A stretch of 46,262 bases of DNA from an uncultured Erythrobacter sp. (GTDB taxonomy: Bacteria > Pseudomonadota > Alphaproteobacteria > Sphingomonadales > Sphingomonadaceae), in the NCBI GenBank assembly GCA_913061345.1, contig CAJXTZ010000010.1, forward strand, positions 1 to 46,262, read 5' to 3'. The notes under the pieces were generated by a model. It was not told where the DNA came from and made no database searches. It worked only from the letters and a program-made list of their open reading frames with translations. Position 1 is the first letter of the stretch, and every line of letters begins with the position of its first letter. Below are positions 1 to 7,439 of this stretch, in pieces. A program made the translations under genes and the position numbers.

Positions 1-32
1 CTCGTGGGCTCGGAGATGTGTATAAGAGACAG
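1..32. other. Residual Nextera/Tn5 sequencing adapter
   Basis: These bases match the Nextera read-2 transposase adapter; positions 14-32 are the 19-bp Tn5 mosaic end AGATGTGTATAAGAGACAG. It is library-preparation sequence, not genomic. An open frame running out of it starts MGSEMCIRDR, a peptide string typical of adapter read-through in protein databases. Genomic sequence begins at 33. Confidence 0.98.
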
Positions 33-736
33 GCGTTTTCAGGGCGGTAGAAGCGATGATAGAGCGCTTTCAACCGTTCCGCAGGAGCTTCACGCAGCAC
101 CTCGTCGAGACCGATGGGGAAGCGTTCGGTATAACGGGTGCCGGGGATGCGGAAATCGAACATGTCGCGAAAGTTGCGCAGGCCCGCAGTGTCGCGCACG
201 CGGCGCTCGCTCACCAGGATTTCACGCTCGCGGTCGACAGCTTCGGGATCGAAAGTCAGTTCGCTGGCGGTTTCGCGCATCAGGAACAGGGCGGTTTCCA
301 AGCCTTCCTCGTTCGCATTGGGCACATCCAGCATGTACACTGTTTCATCGAAGCTGGTGTAGGCGTTGGTGTCCGGGCCGAAGGCCAGGCCAAGCCGTTC
401 CAGCAGCGGGATCATCTCGCCCTCGGGTACATTGGTGGAGCCGTTGAAGGCCATGTGTTCGATAAAGTGGGCAAGGCCGCGCTCGTCATCCGCTTCGCCC
501 AGCGATCCGAAATCGAAATGCATGCGAAAGGATGCTGCGCCATCGGGCGTGTCGTTCTGGCGGATGGCATAGCGCATGCCGTTGTCCAGCACGCCGTAGG
601 TTACGGAAGGATCCTGCACGACATCGGTCGCCTCGGTTCCCCATTCCTGCTGCGCGACTGCGGGGGTGCCAATGACCAGGGTTAGGGCGAGAGCAGCACT
701 GGAAATGCCTGTGGAGAGCGCGCGGCGTATGGTCAT
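33..736 (-). CDS. M16 family zinc metallopeptidase, N-terminal part (cut by contig end)
   Basis: The minus-strand frame from the ATG at 734-736 gives an N-terminal signal peptide (MTIRRALSTG, a hydrophobic stretch, then TPAVAQQ, cleavage near residue 29) followed by an insulinase-type domain. The inverted zinc motif HFIEH is at residues 90-94 (His90 and His94 as ligands, Glu93 as catalytic base), and the downstream helix VDREREILVSERR carries the expected third-ligand Glu. M16 proteases of this kind are usually 900 or more residues, periplasmic, and degrade peptides. Here about 234 codons remain before the adapter at position 32, so the truncation is technical. A purine-rich AAGGGG lies upstream of the start. 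The gene lies on the same strand as, and 120 nt downstream of, the transglutaminase-like gene. Confidence 0.93.
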
Positions 737-856
737 GAAGTTAATCCCCTTAAAACAGATGTTTATTCTTAGAAATTCACAGCAAAAAATCTTGGTTTCA
801 GGCGTAACAGCATATGCGGTGGAAATGAACAGGCTGCAACCGCGGCCTTGGGCCAC

Positions 857-2926
857 CTAGCTGGCATAGCCGAAGTCCGGGCTGCATGCAGAACCATCTT
901 CCAGCCAGTTCACCTCGTAGGTGGCGGGCACGGCGGTTTCCCGAGAAATTGCAGCATCGAACCCGGAGAAGTCCGCCGCCGGATCAAATTCGATGCGGGC
1001 CATGCTGTTATCGAAATCGGCAAGACGGTCGTTGTCCCGCTCGGCCAGGTCGGAGCTGATCTCGCGGTGCTGGGTCCGGCTGATACGAATCATGCGGATC
1101 GAACCGTCACGTTTGTCGAACATGCGGCGATAGGTCGATCCATAGATCTGCGTGTCGAACTGCGAATTGTAGGACCAGTTTTCCGGGTCCGTGTCGCCTG
1201 GAAGGCGAACGGTCGTGACATGGCAGGCGTAACTGTCCTCGTTCAGGAACGGGGCCTGCTGGTCCTGCCCGCTATCCCTTTGCCTGCGGGACGGCGGAGT
1301 AAACCCGCCGCCGGGCAGGGTGAGAGTAGCACCGTCATCGCTGCGATTGTCCCAGTCCGGCATCCCCGTGCCGACAATCTCCAGCACGCTGGCCTGTTCG
1401 TCCTTGTCGAAACGCCAGGTGACGGCGTCCACGCTGTCCCAGAAGGTCGACCCGGCCATTTCGTTGCGAAAGGCGTTTTCCAGCTGGCTGTCCGTTACGG
1501 ACGAGAACCGCACGTATTCGGCAAGGGCATCTATTCCGCGCGTTATAGTTTTCTGCCGTATGCTGGCAGGCACATCCAGCCCTTCACGCGCATCGATTTC
1601 ATACAGGGAAATGGTTTTGGGCTGTTCGAGCGGAGACCACTCCAGTTCCTCCAGTTCGGCGCCGCGTTCGTCCAGCGGAAGCACCCAACGATAGGGCAGG
1701 ATAGGCCGCGGCACCGGTGTTACCACGCCGGGCATGGTGCCATCGAGCCAGTATTGCTGCCCGTCGATCGTGGCGCGCACGAGGACGTGATCGAACAGGC
1801 CGGGGCTGGGAAGTAAGGCGTCGAGCCCGTCGTCGATGCCATTGTTGCTGACGAGCACTGCTTCGGCCTCGATACCCAGTTCTTCCAGCAGCGCCAGTAG
1901 CAGGGCAGTCTTGCCCTTGCAGTCGCCATAGCGCCGCTGCCAGGTCTCCTCCGCGCTTGCCGGAGTCATCGCCCCTGTATTGAGCCCGACGTAAACATAG
2001 CGAACCTGTCGCGCCACCAGTTCCAGCGCCGCGCTGGCGCGGTCGAGGGGTGTTTCGTTCGTCCGCGCAATGCGGTCCGCTTCCTGCGCCACGGGTGAGC
2101 CTGCGGGGAGGGCGCTGGCATCGTCGAACAGCCTGTCGAAGCGCGAGGAAATGGCCGACCAACTTTTGAAATCGCTGAATTCCAGAACCCTTTGCCAATT
2201 ATACCGTGGCGGCGCATCGCGTGGCGGAACAAGAGGTTCGGCGGAAACCGCCCGGATGGTGATGGCATTATCGCCGCGCGTGACAAGAGGTTCGAGATCC
2301 TGAGTCAGTCGGATCTGCGGCTTGTCGTCGGCATCTTCCCAACTGAGGCTGAGGTGCACAAGACCGGGCGCGGGCTCGGGCGCCAGCATCAGCAGGCCGA
2401 AGTCGCGGTCGGTTAGTGTCGGGTTGCCCGTGGGCACGGTGTAGGCCAGTTCCAGTTCGTCTCCCACGCGCAGGTCCGGCACGCGCAGCACGGCGGTGAG
2501 CAGGCCGTCGATCATCGCGGCTTCCAGTTGGTCCTCGCGGCGCAGGATTTCGAAGGAATTGTCTGCCAGTACGTCAATCGGTTCGCCGTCCCGGTGGATG
2601 CGCAGTCGGTGAACGGTGGGCGGCCCCGCAGCCGGATTCCAGGTAATTGCCACATTGCCCAGTTCCAGCGCGTTGGGATGTAGCAGGCGGGCCTGCATCA
2701 TGTTGTAGGTAAGCTGCTGATCGCCATCGAGATGGACTTGCGAGTGCTGGCGTCGCCAGAACACCATGCCGCGGGCATCTTCTGGAGCATCGACGGGTTC
2801 GACGGTATCGACCCACGATGGTGCTGGCCCCATCAACACTTCCTGCGATTGGGCGAAGGCGGGCGTGGCAGTGGCAAGAGCACTGGCGAAAAGCAGCGCG
2901 CGGCAGAGCGGCGGATAAATGGTCAT
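857..2926 (-). CDS. DUF3857 / transglutaminase-like domain protein, exported
   Basis: 689 residues with a signal peptide (MTIYPPLCRALLFASALATA, then cleavage near AFAQ). An N-terminal DUF3857 beta-rich domain covers roughly residues 60-270 and is followed by a transglutaminase-like core. The catalytic triad is visible: Cys336 in RYGDCKGKT, His380 in FDHVLV and Asp395 in WLDGT. The rest is a beta-rich C-terminal region. Proteins of this architecture are common in Bacteroidetes and Sphingomonadales; they are presumed periplasmic peptidases or amidases and their substrate is unknown. It lies 67 nt downstream of purC on the same strand and 120 nt upstream of the M16 peptidase gene, so the two envelope hydrolases may be co-transcribed. 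A weak hairpin at 2968-2991 lies between it and purC. Confidence 0.92.
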   Translation of the reverse strand: MTIYPPLCRALLFASALATATPAFAQSQEVLMGPAPSWVDTVEPVDAPEDARGMVFWRRQHSQVHLDGDQQLTYNMMQARLLHPNALELGNVAITWNPAAGPPTVHRLRIHRDGEPIDVLADNSFEILRREDQLEAAMIDGLLTAVLRVPDLRVGDELELAYTVPTGNPTLTDRDFGLLMLAPEPAPGLVHLSLSWEDADDKPQIRLTQDLEPLVTRGDNAITIRAVSAEPLVPPRDAPPRYNWQRVLEFSDFKSWSAISSRFDRLFDDASALPAGSPVAQEADRIARTNETPLDRASAALELVARQVRYVYVGLNTGAMTPASAEETWQRRYGDCKGKTALLLALLEELGIEAEAVLVSNNGIDDGLDALLPSPGLFDHVLVRATIDGQQYWLDGTMPGVVTPVPRPILPYRWVLPLDERGAELEELEWSPLEQPKTISLYEIDAREGLDVPASIRQKTITRGIDALAEYVRFSSVTDSQLENAFRNEMAGSTFWDSVDAVTWRFDKDEQASVLEIVGTGMPDWDNRSDDGATLTLPGGGFTPPSRRQRDSGQDQQAPFLNEDSYACHVTTVRLPGDTDPENWSYNSQFDTQIYGSTYRRMFDKRDGSIRMIRISRTQHREISSDLAERDNDRLADFDNSMARIEFDPAADFSGFDAAISRETAVPATYEVNWLEDGSACSPDFGYAS

Positions 2927-2993
2927 CCGCGCATCATTGCCTAATCAGGATTGAAAACAACCCCTTGCCGCGAAAAAAGCACGGTTCGCGGAG

Positions 2994-3815
2994 CTAGTTC
3001 TTGGGTTTTGGGCCGCCCGGCTTTTGCGACGGGGTGCGCAGACGGGAGCGGTGCGCATCCATATCCAGCACTTCACCAGGACCGTTATCTTCGCCCGAAA
3101 GCACACCCAGGCGCCGCGCGACTTCCTGGTAAGCCTCTTCCTCACCACCCAGATCACGGCGGAAACGATCCTTGTCCAGCTTCTCTCCACTGGTCATGTC
3201 CCAAAGGCGGCAGTTGTCTGGACTGAATTCGTCGGCAAGGATCACGCGGCTGAAATCGCCATCGAAGATGCGGCCGAATTCAAGCTTGAAATCCACCAGA
3301 CGGATATCGACGGCGGCGAACATGCCGGAAAGGAAATCGTTGATGCGGATCGCCATGGCGGCGATATCCTGCATCTCTTCGTGGCTGGCCCAGTTGAAGC
3401 AGGCAATGTGCTCTTCCGCCACCAGCGGGTCGCCCAGCGCATCATCCTTCAGGTAATATTCCAGCAGCGTGTGCGGCAGCATCTCGCCTTCTTCCACGCC
3501 CAGACGCTTTGAAATAGAACCGGCGGCGACATTGCGCACGACCACTTCCAGCGGAATAATCTCCACCTGGCGCACCAATTGCTCGCGCATGTTCAAGCGG
3601 CGGATGAAATGGGTGGGGATACCGATATGGGCTAGCCGGGTGAACACATACTCGCTGATGCGGTTGTTGATCACGCCCTTGCCGTTGATCGTACCCTTCT
3701 TCTCGGCGTTGAAGGCAGTAGCATCATCCTTGAAATACTGGATGATCGTGCCGGGCTCAGGCCCTTCGTAAAGGATCTTGGCCTTGCCTTCGTAGATTTG
3801 GCGGCGGCGGGACAT
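2994..3815 (-). CDS. purC: Phosphoribosylaminoimidazole-succinocarboxamide synthase (SAICAR synthetase)
   Basis: 273 residues, beginning [18 protein letters not shown]. The enzyme joins CAIR and aspartate with ATP hydrolysis to form SAICAR in cytosolic de novo purine synthesis. The family segments are visible: the nucleotide-binding start GKAKILYEG, the central [15 protein letters not shown], and the motif [17 protein letters not shown] near residues 190-210. The frame is open further upstream to 4058, but the ATG at 3813-3815 matches the family N-terminus and has GAAAGG at a suitable distance. The C-terminal tail ([13 protein letters not shown]) is lysine/proline-rich and extends slightly past the usual end. 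A GC-rich hairpin lies in the presumed leader at 3847-3889. Confidence 0.96.
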   Translation of the reverse strand: MSRRRQIYEGKAKILYEGPEPGTIIQYFKDDATAFNAEKKGTINGKGVINNRISEYVFTRLAHIGIPTHFIRRLNMREQLVRQVEIIPLEVVVRNVAAGSISKRLGVEEGEMLPHTLLEYYLKDDALGDPLVAEEHIACFNWASHEEMQDIAAMAIRINDFLSGMFAAVDIRLVDFKLEFGRIFDGDFSRVILADEFSPDNCRLWDMTSGEKLDKDRFRRDLGGEEEAYQEVARRLGVLSGEDNGPGEVLDMDAHRSRLRTPSQKPGGPKPKN

Positions 3816-3846
3816 GGGCGGCAACCTTTCAGCAGCAAAAAAGCGA

Positions 3847-3889
3847 GCGCCCCGGCGGCGCGAACAATGTTCACGGGGTGCCGGGGCGC
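3847..3889. promoter_or_regulatory. GC-rich hairpin in purC leader
   Basis: The arms GCGCCCCGGC (3847-3856) and GCCGGGGCGC (3880-3889) are perfect inverted repeats around a 23-nt interior. The interior holds the near-perfect palindrome GAACAATGTTC (3862-3872). It sits 32-74 nt upstream of the purC ATG with no gene ending into it, so it is not an obvious terminator for a neighbour. It could be an operator or a 5' UTR structure; the regulator is not identified. The GAAC-N3-GTTC spacing does not fit known LexA boxes. Confidence 0.45.
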
Positions 3890-4087
3890 GAAGAAGCATG
3901 GCGTATACACCGAACACGGCGGCGGGGCAATCGGGCGCACGGGACAAGCGATTCGCTGGGGTCGGACTGCATGATCGGGACGAGTTCACCCTGCTTTGTC
4001 TCGCGTAAACAATGTGCTGTGAAATAGTGTAATGCAGGTTCGAAAATCGTGTTACCACTTCCTCTCCAATAACGGGGGACTACCGAT

Positions 4088-4492
4088 ATGAAGAAATTTG
4101 CATTCCTTGCAGTATTCGCGCTGGCCGCTTGCGGTGAAGCTGAAACAGAAGAGCCGATGGTAGAAGAAGAAGCCGTCGTGGAAGAGCCGACAGCCGAAGT
4201 TGCAATGGCCGCCGACGGCATGCCGATGGCCGGTACTTACGAAATTACCACGGCGGAAGGCGAAACCTACACGCAAGTCGTTTCGGAAGACGGCACTTAC
4301 GTAAACACCATGCCCGACGGGACCGAAGTCAACGGAAGCTGGACATCCGAACGCCCGGACCAGTGGTGTGGCGCGTCTGAAGGCGAGGAAGCCGAATGCT
4401 CGACCGAAACGGTTGACGAGAACGGCGTCTGGACATCGACTTCGGATGACGATCCCGAAGACGTTGCTACTATCGTTCGCCTCGATTCCTGA
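4088..4492 (+). CDS. Small acidic lipoprotein, function unknown
   Basis: 134 residues. The N-terminus MKKFAFLAVFALAAC is a lipoprotein signal with lipobox LAAC and lipidated Cys15. The first part of the mature protein is a strongly acidic linker rich in Glu (about residues 16-40). It is followed by a compact domain of roughly 85 residues with regularly spaced Tyr, Thr and Gly (AGTYEIT, DGTYVNTM, GSW) that looks like a short beta-meander. Two further cysteines (QWCG and AECST) could form a disulfide. I recognise no named family. The start has GGGGGA about 9 nt upstream. The gene is monocistronic: divergent from purC, convergent with the antiporter gene, with its own terminator at 4517-4553. 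Confidence 0.85.
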   Translation: MKKFAFLAVFALAACGEAETEEPMVEEEAVVEEPTAEVAMAADGMPMAGTYEITTAEGETYTQVVSEDGTYVNTMPDGTEVNGSWTSERPDQWCGASEGEEAECSTETVDENGVWTSTSDDDPEDVATIVRLDS

Positions 4493-4516
4493 TCGCGAAT
4501 ATCGTTCGATACGAAG

Positions 4517-4553
4517 GGGCGCGGTACCGGCTGGCACCGCGCCCTTTCTTTAT
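4517..4553 (+). terminator. Intrinsic terminator of the lipoprotein gene
   Basis: A perfect 9-bp stem GGGCGCGGT (4517-4525) / ACCGCGCCC (4536-4544) with an 11-nt loop is followed directly by TTTCTTTATT. It starts 25 nt after the lipoprotein stop codon. The stop codon of the convergent antiporter gene (4550-4552) lies inside the T-rich tail. Confidence 0.85.
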
Positions 4554-5860
4554 TCCAGCCCGCCAGGCGCGCCACCATCATTGTCGGTACGGCGTTGGTG
4601 CGGAACCTTGCTGCGTTCGATCATGCGGCCCAGGGTCATGCGCTGCACCAGCACGCTGAACAGCACCGCGCCAAAGGTGGCGGCCAGTAGCAGATCCCTT
4701 ACAAGGCCCGCAGGCAGGGACAGCGCCAGCGCGATGGAAATGCCGCCGCGAAGCCCGCCCCACCACAATACGCCCCAAGCGCCATCCGCCTTGGGCTTGG
4801 CGGCGGGCACCACTGTGGTCGATAGCGTCACCGCCGCAGCACGGGCGAACAGGGTAATTGGAATGGCAGCCAGCATCAGCAGGCTTTCGTCCACGGCGGG
4901 CACCAGCACGATCATTTCCAGCCCGATCAGCAGGAACAGGACCGAATTGAGCAGTTCGTCCACCACTTCCCAAAAGCGGACCACGTACTCTCGGGTAATG
5001 TCGCTCATCGCGTAGGTGACGCCGTAGTTGCCGATCAGCAGACCTGCCACGGCCATCGCCAGCGGGCCGGAAATATGCAGCGCGGTGCACAGGGCATAGC
5101 CGCCCATCACCACGGCCAGCGTGATAGTCACCTCAAGCGCGTATTCATCCATCGAGCGCATGGCGCGAAAGCCGATGTAGCCAAAGACCAGCCCCACCAG
5201 CAGGCCGCCGCCCGCCTCGATCAGGAACAGGCGCGCGCCCTCTGCGACGCTGAATTCGGTGCCCGTCACCGCCGCGCCCAGCAGAATGGTGAACACCACG
5301 ATGCCCACGCCATCGTTGAACAGGCTTTCACCCGCAACACTGGCCTGCAGGCTTTCGTCCACCTTCTCCTCTTTCAGCACGCCCAGCACGGCCACAGGAT
5401 CGGTGGGCGCGATCAGCGCGCCAAAGACGAAATACCAGATCGGATCGAGACCGAGGTCGAGCAGAAGGCCAAGTCCCCAGGTCAACAGGCCCACGATCAC
5501 TGTGGAGAGCAACACACCGACGGTGGACAGCAACAGCACCGGCAGCCAGTCGGCTTTCAACCTGTCAAGATCCACATGCAACGCACCGGCAAACAGCAGG
5601 AAGCTGAGCATGCCCTGCAGCAGCGTTTCGGTAAAGTTCATTTCCACCAGCAGGCGGGCAACCGTATCGTCCAGCGTGATGCCGGGCAAAACCGCATTGG
5701 CCACCAGCAGGCCAATGGCTGCGATCGCGCCCATCGCGGTCAGCCCTACGACATGGGGCAGCTTTATGTAGTGGTGGTTGAACCAGCCCAGCATTGCGCT
5801 GGCCACAACCAGCATGGCGGCAAGGTCGAAGGGAGAGAGTCCGGCGCTTTCGTGTTCCAT
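4550..5860 (-). CDS. Na+/H+ (cation/proton) antiporter, CPA1/NhaP type
   Basis: 436 residues, almost entirely hydrophobic, with about 12 predicted membrane segments and a short basic cytosolic tail. The core motifs of CPA1 exchangers are present: APTDPVAVLGVLK near residue 152 and GESLFNDGVGIVVF near 178, which contain the ion-binding Asp residues. A later LRGGISIALALSLP segment matches the TM11 region of NhaP/NHE proteins. It is expected to exchange cytoplasmic Na+ (or K+) for H+ at the inner membrane. The start ATG is at 5858-5860. It is on the same strand as wrbA, which lies 32 nt upstream, and convergent with the lipoprotein gene. A second, distinct antiporter is encoded at 42504-43730. 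Confidence 0.93.
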   Translation of the reverse strand: MEHESAGLSPFDLAAMLVVASAMLGWFNHHYIKLPHVVGLTAMGAIAAIGLLVANAVLPGITLDDTVARLLVEMNFTETLLQGMLSFLLFAGALHVDLDRLKADWLPVLLLSTVGVLLSTVIVGLLTWGLGLLLDLGLDPIWYFVFGALIAPTDPVAVLGVLKEEKVDESLQASVAGESLFNDGVGIVVFTILLGAAVTGTEFSVAEGARLFLIEAGGGLLVGLVFGYIGFRAMRSMDEYALEVTITLAVVMGGYALCTALHISGPLAMAVAGLLIGNYGVTYAMSDITREYVVRFWEVVDELLNSVLFLLIGLEMIVLVPAVDESLLMLAAIPITLFARAAAVTLSTTVVPAAKPKADGAWGVLWWGGLRGGISIALALSLPAGLVRDLLLAATFGAVLFSVLVQRMTLGRMIERSKVPHQRRTDNDGGAPGGLE

Positions 5861-5892
5861 GCCGAAGGCTTAGCCGCGCCGGAGGCGAAATC

Positions 5893-6495
5893 CTACCCCG
5901 CCAGCTTGGCCGCCGTGTTCGCCACGCGCCTGCCGAGGTATCTTGCGCCATCGATCTCGTCCCTGCTCGGCTGGCGGCTGCCGTCCGGCCCGGCGATTGT
6001 GGTGGCGCCATAGGGTGCGCCGCCTTTCACTTCGTCGACCCCGTCCTGGCCTTCGAAGCCGTAATCCAGCCCGATAATGGTCATGCCGAAGTGCATAAGG
6101 TTGGTAATCATGGAGAACAGCGTCGTCTCTTGCCCGCCATGCTGTGAATTGCTGCTGGTGAACACGGCGCCCGGCTTGCCGATCAGCGCGCCCGATGCCC
6201 ACACGCCGCCGCAGGTATCGAGGAAGGCTGCCATCTGGCTGGGCAGGCGGCCAAAGCGGGTGGGCGCGCCCAGCACCATGCCGTCGTAATCGCCCAGCAC
6301 GTCCGGCCTCTCTATCAGCGGATGATCCTCGTTCGTCTGGAAGCCGAAGTTCTTCACGATGTCTTCCGGTGCGGTTTCAGGCACGCGGCGAATGTCGGCC
6401 TCGTGGCCTGCGTCGCGGATGCCGTCTGCCACGGCTTCTGCCATGGTCGAGTTGTGTCCGTAGGAAGAATAGTAGAGTACGAGGATACGAGCCAT
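5893..6495 (-). CDS. wrbA: NAD(P)H:quinone oxidoreductase, WrbA type
   Basis: 200 residues with a flavodoxin-like fold. The FMN phosphate-binding loop is [19 protein letters not shown] near the N-terminus, and the family block [18 protein letters not shown] and the [13 protein letters not shown] segment are both present. WrbA enzymes reduce quinones by two electrons with NAD(P)H and protect against redox cycling. The frame is open to 6855, but the ATG at 6493-6495 fits the family N-terminus ([10 protein letters not shown]) and has AAAGGA upstream. The antiporter gene follows 32 nt downstream on the same strand. Upstream lies a remnant of a thioredoxin-reductase-like gene on the opposite strand. 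Confidence 0.95.
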   Translation of the reverse strand: MARILVLYYSSYGHNSTMAEAVADGIRDAGHEADIRRVPETAPEDIVKNFGFQTNEDHPLIERPDVLGDYDGMVLGAPTRFGRLPSQMAAFLDTCGGVWASGALIGKPGAVFTSSNSQHGGQETTLFSMITNLMHFGMTIIGLDYGFEGQDGVDEVKGGAPYGATTIAGPDGSRQPSRDEIDGARYLGRRVANTAAKLAG

Positions 6496-6568
6496 GTTGG
6501 TCCTTTCGCTTACCGTGAAGGCTGCCGCGCCGCGCTGTTCGGTCAAGGAAAGGCGCGCGCGAACAGGT

Positions 6569-6596
6569 GTCGTCCGTTTATGGAATGACGGACGAC
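6569..6596. promoter_or_regulatory. 9-bp inverted repeat upstream of wrbA
   Basis: GTCGTCCGT (6569-6577) and ACGGACGAC (6588-6596) are perfect inverted repeats separated by 10 nt. The pair lies about 75-100 nt upstream of the wrbA start, in the spacer shared with the reductase remnant, so it could be an operator or a hairpin in a transcript. No T tract follows on either strand, so an intrinsic terminator is unlikely. Confidence 0.4.
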
Positions 6597-6613
6597 CTCG
6601 ACAGGTTCCGCGT

Positions 6614-6985
6614 TGTACCATCCAATACGAGAGCGAAGTCGCCGCTCTGCATGGAGACGATCGGCTAACCGGTGTCACGCTGGCCGGTCCTGATGGCGAG
6701 ACCGAAGTGGAAACGAAGGGGCTCTTCATCATGATCGGGGCGGCGCCCAACACAGGCTGGCTGAACGACATGGCCAAGCTGGACGAACGCGGCTTTGTAG
6801 TTACCGGAGAAGCGGCGAGCGCTGCCAGCCAGTACGAAACCTCGACGCCGGGCATCTATGCCATCGGCGACGTGCGATCAGGCTCGGTCAAGCGCGTGGC
6901 CAGCGCCGTGGGAGAAGGGTCCGTGGTGATCTCTGCCGCATGTAACCACGTAGCCGCTCAGCTGGATAAAGAGGATCGAGACTAA
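6614..6985 (+). pseudogene. C-terminal remnant of a thioredoxin-reductase-like FAD/NAD(P) oxidoreductase
   Basis: About 120 codons match only the last third of the thioredoxin reductase family: [19 protein letters not shown] (end of the NAD(P)-binding domain), [15 protein letters not shown], and the FAD-contacting [20 protein letters not shown], ending HVAAQLDKEDRD and TAA at 6983-6985. The N-terminal FAD-binding GxGxxG domain, the CxxC redox site and most of the NADPH domain are absent, as is a credible start. The frame extends back to the ATG at 6494, but that stretch has no family resemblance and overlaps the wrbA start on the other strand. The surviving piece has no internal stop, so the truncation looks recent. 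An ATG at 6585 in a different frame (MTDDLDRF) might be the surviving 5' end across a deletion; that part is a guess. Confidence 0.75.
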
Positions 6986-6989
6986 GAGA

Positions 6990-7041
6990 GCCATTCGCAG
7001 ACGTAGGTTCGAACCCACCAGGGTTCGCAAGGCCGAATGGC
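6990..7041. other. Nested hairpin structure after the reductase remnant
   Basis: An outer 8-bp stem GCCATTCG (6990-6997) / CGAATGGC (7034-7041) encloses an inner 7-bp stem CGAACCC (7010-7016) / GGGTTCG (7021-7027) with an ACCA loop. The left inner arm overlaps the self-complementary GGTTCGAACC, which resembles a tRNA T-arm. It begins 4 nt after the remnant stop codon. No T tract follows on the plus strand. It may be a factor-dependent 3' structure, a decayed tRNA-like piece, or a recombination scar. Confidence 0.5.
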
Positions 7042-7109
7042 CGCCCGAGCCAATGCAAGGAAAGCCAAGCGGGCGGAGGCCCGCGCGCGGCGTTTGAGCG
7101 CTAAAAAAA

Positions 7110-7184
7110 TGGTGCCCGGGGGCGGATTCGAACCACCGACACGACGATTTTCAGTCGTCTGCTCTACCCCTGAGCTACCCAGGC
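7110..7184 (-). tRNA. tRNA-Phe (anticodon GAA)
   Basis: On the minus strand the acceptor GCCTGGG pairs with CCCGGGC (one G-U pair), followed by discriminator A and an encoded CCA (7110-7112). The D-arm GCTCAGGGGTAGAGC, the anticodon stem GACGA/TCGTC with loop CTGAAAA (anticodon GAA), and the T-arm GGTGGTTCGAATCC are all present. A run of seven T follows the CCA on the same strand, so the T-arm/acceptor hairpin plus T run could end transcription. It lies 90 nt downstream of yacG on the same strand, the usual place in Sphingomonadales. Confidence 0.97.
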
Positions 7185-7274
7185 AATCTTGAGGCTGCGA
7201 GCGGCAATTGTCTGGCTCGCGGTCAAGGGAAGCGCGCCTATGGCGAACCCTCGTGCGCTTGGCAAGACCCCAAT

Positions 7275-7439
7275 TCAGTCTTCGGTCGCAATATCTTCCG
7301 GTGCGGCTGGCGGGCCGGGCACGGCGTAGCCATCGTTGAACCACTGGGCCAGGTCACGGTCGCGGCAGCGGCTGGAACAGAAGGGGCTGAATTCCTCTGT
7401 GCGAGCTTTCTTGCAGATGGGGCAGGGTTTTTTGGTCAT
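7275..7439 (-). CDS. yacG: Zinc-ribbon protein YacG (DNA gyrase inhibitor family)
   Basis: 54 residues, MTKKPCPICKKA to PEDIATED. The zinc site is complete: CPIC (Cys6, Cys9) and CSSRC (Cys21, Cys25), followed by RDRDLAQWFNDGYAVPG, the conserved YacG helix and turn. In E. coli YacG binds the GyrB C-terminus and inhibits gyrase. The ATG (7437-7439) overlaps the TGA of the upstream RNase gene (7436-7438) as ATGA, implying translational coupling. The gene is the last protein gene of the infA-maf-RNase-yacG run; tRNA-Phe follows. Confidence 0.95.
   Translation of the reverse strand: MTKKPCPICKKARTEEFSPFCSSRCRDRDLAQWFNDGYAVPGPPAAPEDIATED

Noticed and set aside
4..447. Open frame starting MGSEMCIRDR
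   Set aside because: The first residues come from the sequencing adapter and the rest is antisense to the M16 peptidase.
2968..2991. Hairpin CCGCGAA / TTCGCGG after purC
   Set aside because: The T run on the minus strand lies inside the loop rather than after the stem, so it is not a convincing intrinsic terminator.
3862..3872. GAACAATGTTC as a LexA box
   Set aside because: The half-site spacing is 3 nt, which fits neither the alphaproteobacterial GTTC-N7-GTTC nor the GAAC-N4-GTTC box.
6982..7344. Minus-strand frame of 120 codons
   Set aside because: It is read through the tRNA-Phe gene and non-coding flanks; tRNA arms are visible in it.
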